Assembly (NCBI GenBank): GCA_903831935.1
Contig: CAIKZP010000053.1
Location: forward strand, 30,591-94,590
DNA length: 64,000 nt
Direction: 5' to 3'
Source: an uncultured Bacteroidota bacterium
Lineage (GTDB): Bacteria > Bacteroidota > Bacteroidia > Chitinophagales > Chitinophagaceae
Numbering within the stretch: position 1 is the stretch's first letter; every line of letters starts with the position of its first letter. Both the position numbers and the translations under genes were made by a program. The notes beneath the pieces were generated by a model. The model was not told the origin of the DNA and made no database searches. It saw only the letters and a list, made by a program, of their open reading frames with translations. Below, in pieces: positions 59,637 through 64,000 of the stretch.

Positions 59637-61124
59637 ATGTCAAAGAATATTGATAAATACCTACACAAAGAAATGGATATAAAAGCTGGTGTTGACCATG
59701 TTAACCACCGCACTAAAATTGTAGCAACAGTAGGTCCTGCATGTGATTCTTACGAACAGTTATTAGACTTAGTAAATGCTGGAGTTAATATTTTTCGCTT
59801 AAACTTTTCTCACGGAAGTCATGAAGATAAATTAACCATCATTGAACATATTCGCAAAATCAATAAAACGCAACCAGTAAACATTGCCATTCTTGGCGAT
59901 TTACAAGGACCAAAATTACGCGTTGGAGAAATAGAGAACAATTCATTAGATGTAAAAGCTGGAGATATTTTAACTTTTACCAACCAAAAATGTATTGGAA
60001 CACTTGAAAAAATTTATGTTTCTTATCCTAACCTAGCAGGTGATGTTATAATGGGTAATACCATTATGATTGACGATGGTAAAATTGAAGTTAAAGTTGT
60101 TGGAATTGAAACCAATGGAGACGTGAAAGTATTGGTAACACTAGGCGGAAACCTTTCTTCAAAAAAAGGAATCAACTTACCAGACACTAAAATTTCATTA
60201 CCAGCACTTACCGAAAAAGATTTAATTGATTTAGCTTTTATTATTGAGCAAGAATGCGATTGGGTTGCTTTAAGCTTTGTTAGAAGCGTAGATGATATTG
60301 TGAAGTTAAGAGGTAAATTAAATGAGAAGAATAGCAAAACTAAAATCATTGCTAAAATTGAAAAGCCAGAAGCACTTGTAAATATTCGCGATATCATTTT
60401 AGAAAGTGATGCCATTATGATTGCGCGCGGAGACCTTGGTGTTGAATTGCCAATTGAACAAATTCCATTGATTCAAAAAGAATTAATTAGAAAATGTTTA
60501 CACCGTGCAAAACCAGTAATTGTTGCTACCCAAATGATGGAAAGCATGATTGATCGTGTAAAGCCAAATCGTTCTGAAATTACCGACGTTGCAAATGCCG
60601 TATTAGAAGGAGCAGATGCCGTTATGTTAAGCGGAGAAACTGCAGCAGGTAATCACCCAGCATTGGTGGTTCAAACCATGCGTAAAATTATCATGGAAGT
60701 TGAAAAGAAAGAATATCGTTACGATCGTTCTGCCGATTTAAAACCACAAGCCCATTCACCATCTTACCATAGCGATGCCATTTGCTACAATGCCTGTAAA
60801 ATTGCAGAAGACGTAGAAGCAAATGCTTTAATAGGAATGACACAAAGTGGCTATACGGCATTTATGCTAAGTAGTTACCGTCCTTCATCGCCATTGTTCA
60901 TCTTTACTAAAGAACGTTCATTGGTAAACCAATTAAGCTTAAGTTGGGGTGTACGTGCGTTCTATTACGACGAAGAAGAAGGTATTGACAATATGATTCA
61001 AGACCAGATTAATATTTTAAAAGAACGTGGTTTTATAAAAGAAGGTGATGTAGTAGTAAATACGGGAAGTACCCCAGTTCAATTGCACTTACCAACCAAT
61101 ATGATTAAGCTAACCAAAGTATAA
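59637..61124 (+). CDS. pyk: Pyruvate kinase
   Basis: RTKIVATVGPACDS, FRLNFSHGSHEDK, KIIAKIEKPEALVNIRDI, MIARGDLGVELP. Confidence 0.97.
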   Translation: MSKNIDKYLHKEMDIKAGVDHVNHRTKIVATVGPACDSYEQLLDLVNAGVNIFRLNFSHGSHEDKLTIIEHIRKINKTQPVNIAILGDLQGPKLRVGEIENNSLDVKAGDILTFTNQKCIGTLEKIYVSYPNLAGDVIMGNTIMIDDGKIEVKVVGIETNGDVKVLVTLGGNLSSKKGINLPDTKISLPALTEKDLIDLAFIIEQECDWVALSFVRSVDDIVKLRGKLNEKNSKTKIIAKIEKPEALVNIRDIILESDAIMIARGDLGVELPIEQIPLIQKELIRKCLHRAKPVIVATQMMESMIDRVKPNRSEITDVANAVLEGADAVMLSGETAAGNHPALVVQTMRKIIMEVEKKEYRYDRSADLKPQAHSPSYHSDAICYNACKIAEDVEANALIGMTQSGYTAFMLSSYRPSSPLFIFTKERSLVNQLSLSWGVRAFYYDEEEGIDNMIQDQINILKERGFIKEGDVVVNTGSTPVQLHLPTNMIKLTKV

Positions 61125-61148
61125 ATACATTACAGTTATAATTATATT

Positions 61149-61181
61149 AAAAAAGATTCCCCTTACCGAGGAATCTTTTTT
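61149..61181 (+). terminator. Intrinsic terminator after pyk
   Basis: aaaaaagattcc-ccttaccga-ggaatctttttt. Confidence 0.88.
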
Positions 61182-61210
61182 AATTTACAGCACTCAATAA
61201 ACACTTAACC

Positions 61211-63049
61211 ATGAAAAAACTTCTGTTACTCTTGTGCCTAATTCCATTTTTAGGATTTAGCCAAGCCATTGATTCTGTATGGTTTGTAAACAATTACTCA
61301 AAAAAAGAATTAACCATCACCATGAGAGATGGTGTAAAATTGTTTACCAATTTATATATCCCAAAAGACAAAACCACCCAGCACCCCATTTTAATGACCC
61401 GCACACCCTACTCTTGTGCGCCTTATGGAGAAAATAATTATAGTAAAATATGGAATAGCGCTAGGAGCTATTTTGCAAAAGAGCAATACATTATTGTTCA
61501 GCAAGATGTACGCGGCCGTTGGATGAGTGAAGGCAGCTTTGTAGATGTGCGTCCTTATAATCCCAACAAAAAAACCAATCAAGATATAGACGAAGCCAGT
61601 GATACTTACGATACCATTGACTGGTTGGTAAAAAATGTAGCCAATAATAATGGCAATGTTGGTGTTTTCGGTGTTTCATACCCTGGATTCTATGCGGCAA
61701 TGGCTGCATTGAGCAACCACCCTGCACTAAAAGCAACCAGCCCTCAAGCACCCGTAACCGATTGGTTTGCTGGAGATGATTTTCACCACAATGGAGCCTT
61801 CATGCTAATGGATGCATTTGGTTTTTATAGCTCTTTTGGAAAGCCTCGTCCATTACCAACAACAATAGGACCATCAGGATTTAATTTTCCTATTCAAGAT
61901 GCTTATGAGTTTTATATGCGCAACACCATTCCCCAACTAAGCAAAATTATGGGTGATAGCATTGCATTTTGGAACGACTTAATGGCCCATTCAACATATG
62001 ATGATTGGTGGAAAAAAAGAAACGATCGTAACTATGTACAAAATATTTCTGCTAAAATTCCAACCCTAATTGTTGGTGGTTTGTTTGATGCTGAAGACTG
62101 TTATGGTGCCTGGAATTTATACAAAGCCGTAGAAGCAAAAGCAACTAATAATAACCAATTGGTAATGGGTCCTTGGTACCATGGTCAATGGGGTTCTAAA
62201 GATGGTACGCATTTAGGCAATATCGAATTCGGGGATAATACCAGTGATTGGTATCAAAAAAATATTGAATTGCCTTTCTTTAATTTTTATTTAAAAGGAA
62301 AAGGATCTGTTGAAAAAATAGCAGAAGCCAATATCTTTTTCTCTGGCGAAAACAAATGGAAACAATTTGCAAAATGGCCAGCTACAAATATGCAAACCCG
62401 CGATTTGTTTTTAACTGCCAAAGGCCAATTGAATTACACAGGTGGAACAGATAATACTACAACAGATTATATTAGTGACCCTGCAAAACCGGTACCTTAT
62501 GCAGAAAAAGCGCATATGTACAGAACCAGAGAATACATGACCGACGACCAGCGTTTTGCTGCAAGACGCCCAGATGTATTGGTTTATCAAACGCCTATAT
62601 TAACTGAAGACCTAACCCTTGCTGGCCCTGTGGTTGCAGATTTGTTAATAAGCATCAGCACAACAGATGCAGATTTTGTGGTGAAAATTATTGATGTATT
62701 TCCAGATGATTTTACTTACACCGCCAACGATACTTATCCTATGAATGGCTACCAAATGCTAGTACGTGGAGAAATTATGCGTGGTAAATTTAGAAACAGT
62801 TTAGAAAAGCCAGAAGCATTTGTACCAGGTAAACCAACACAAGTAAAATACGCATTACCAGACATTGCACATACCTTTAAAAAAGGACATCGATTGATGG
62901 TGCAAATACAAAGTAGTTGGTTTCCATTGGTTGATAGAAACCCACAAAAATTTGTGGACATTTATCATGCAAGTGCTTCAGATTTTCAAAAATCTACCAT
63001 TAAAATTTTCAACAATAAATCAAAAATCATTTTACCTATTTTAAAATAA
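61211..63049 (+). CDS. CocE/NonD family hydrolase
   Basis: MRDGVKLFTNLYIPKD, VQQDVRGRWMSEG, GVFGVSYPGFYAAMAA (Ser), VGGLFDAEDCYG, C-terminal jelly-roll. Confidence 0.92.
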   Translation: MKKLLLLLCLIPFLGFSQAIDSVWFVNNYSKKELTITMRDGVKLFTNLYIPKDKTTQHPILMTRTPYSCAPYGENNYSKIWNSARSYFAKEQYIIVQQDVRGRWMSEGSFVDVRPYNPNKKTNQDIDEASDTYDTIDWLVKNVANNNGNVGVFGVSYPGFYAAMAALSNHPALKATSPQAPVTDWFAGDDFHHNGAFMLMDAFGFYSSFGKPRPLPTTIGPSGFNFPIQDAYEFYMRNTIPQLSKIMGDSIAFWNDLMAHSTYDDWWKKRNDRNYVQNISAKIPTLIVGGLFDAEDCYGAWNLYKAVEAKATNNNQLVMGPWYHGQWGSKDGTHLGNIEFGDNTSDWYQKNIELPFFNFYLKGKGSVEKIAEANIFFSGENKWKQFAKWPATNMQTRDLFLTAKGQLNYTGGTDNTTTDYISDPAKPVPYAEKAHMYRTREYMTDDQRFAARRPDVLVYQTPILTEDLTLAGPVVADLLISISTTDADFVVKIIDVFPDDFTYTANDTYPMNGYQMLVRGEIMRGKFRNSLEKPEAFVPGKPTQVKYALPDIAHTFKKGHRLMVQIQSSWFPLVDRNPQKFVDIYHASASDFQKSTIKIFNNKSKIILPILK

Positions 63050-63058
63050 GCAACCTAT

Positions 63059-64000
63059 ATGAAAAAAATTGCTGCCTCATTATTGTTATTGGTAATACTT
63101 CTGCATACAAATGCACAACAAGTATCTATCATTCCACAACCCACTAAAATTACACAAGAAGCACAAGGAACTGCCACCATTAATGCGCAAACCGTTATTG
63201 TGCTAGCAAGTGCCGACCTAGCTCCTTCTGCAAATTTTTTAAATGATTATTTGCAATCATTTTTTGGATTTAAATTAAAGCTGTCAAAAACTACCCCAAG
63301 TTCAAATGCCATTGTACTTAGTGTAACAAATATTGCATCTGAAAATAATATACCTGGTGCTTATACTTTAAAGATTAATCAAAAAGGTATTCAAGTAAAA
63401 GGTGCTAATCCTACTGGAGCTTTTTATGGTATACAAAGTTTAATACAAATTTTACCTACTGTAAAAACAGCAAATCTTTCAGTGCCCTATTTAACAGTTG
63501 AAGACCATCCGCGTTTTGCTTACAGAGGGATGCACCTAGATGTTGGCAGACATTTTTTTAGTGTAGATTATGTAAAAAAATACATTGACTTTATTGCCAT
63601 GCACAAAATGAATAATTTTCATTGGCATTTAACCGAAGACCAAGGATGGAGAATTGAAATAAAAAAATATCCAAACCTAACCAAAGTAGGTGGCTTTAGA
63701 AATGGCACCATCATTGGTCGCTATCCTGGAACTGGCAATACCAATAATAAATACGGCGGATTCTATACCCAAGAAGAAATTAAGCAAGTTGTAAAATATG
63801 CAGCTGATCGATACATTACTGTCATTCCAGAAATAGAAATGCCAGGTCACGCATCAGCAGCAATTGCAGCATATCCGCAGCTGAGTTGTTTTCCTGATTC
63901 ATCTACCAAGCATCCAGCAAAAGTTACTTGGGTAGGTAGTACCACAGGTAAACAAGTACAACAAGGATGGGGCGTTTATGAAGATGTATTTGCACCAACA
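63059..64000 (+). CDS. GH20 beta-N-acetylhexosaminidase (truncated by window end)
   Basis: MKKIAASLLLLVILLHTNAQQVSIIPQPTKI..., DHPRFAYRGMHLDVGRHFFSVDYVKKYIDFIAMHKMNNFHWHLTEDQGWRIEIKKYP, VIPEIEMPGHASAAIAAYP. Confidence 0.93.
   Translation, partial: MKKIAASLLLLVILLHTNAQQVSIIPQPTKITQEAQGTATINAQTVIVLASADLAPSANFLNDYLQSFFGFKLKLSKTTPSSNAIVLSVTNIASENNIPGAYTLKINQKGIQVKGANPTGAFYGIQSLIQILPTVKTANLSVPYLTVEDHPRFAYRGMHLDVGRHFFSVDYVKKYIDFIAMHKMNNFHWHLTEDQGWRIEIKKYPNLTKVGGFRNGTIIGRYPGTGNTNNKYGGFYTQEEIKQVVKYAADRYITVIPEIEMPGHASAAIAAYPQLSCFPDSSTKHPAKVTWVGSTTGKQVQQGWGVYEDVFAPT

Noticed and set aside
1-64000. tRNA/rRNA genes, CRISPR arrays, IS elements, tandem repeats, defence islands
   Set aside because: None recognised on reading either strand; gaps between genes are short and contain only promoters, hairpins or AT-rich sequence.

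Overview
The window reads as an ordinary, gene-dense chromosomal segment from a Bacteroidota bacterium, probably Chitinophagaceae-like. The evidence is AT-rich sequence, TAnnTTTG promoter motifs and family-typical proteins such as DUF2911, DUF3078, PorW/SprE and a GGGP-synthase-type UbiA protein. I see about 50 protein-coding genes. I see no rRNA, tRNA, CRISPR array, insertion sequence, prophage or obvious defence island. Most genes are housekeeping: fbp, purK, miaB, lptE, secG, mltG, trmH, rnhA, manA, xerD, icd, lipA, topA, sucC, PBP1A, pfkA, pyk and others. The most interesting signals are deviations inside recognisable families. (1) A GT35 'alpha-glucan phosphorylase' matches the PLP-site signature except that the PLP-binding Lys is Thr. 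(2) A 218-aa aspartokinase-like protein has lost the KFGG lysine motif, the second half of the kinase domain and the ACT domains. (3) A PorW/SprE (type IX secretion) neighbourhood holds AtpZ/AtpI-like genes and a short membrane-anchor protein but no F-ATPase genes. (4) There is a CrtA (spheroidene monooxygenase)-like orphan. (5) Operator-like palindromes lie upstream of an XRE regulator and in the yceI/sucC divergent region. (6) Near-perfect A-tract/T-tract hairpins sit at five convergent gene junctions. No clear multi-gene undescribed system is visible; the GT35 variant is the best candidate for new biochemistry. All family calls come from reading motifs, with no database search.
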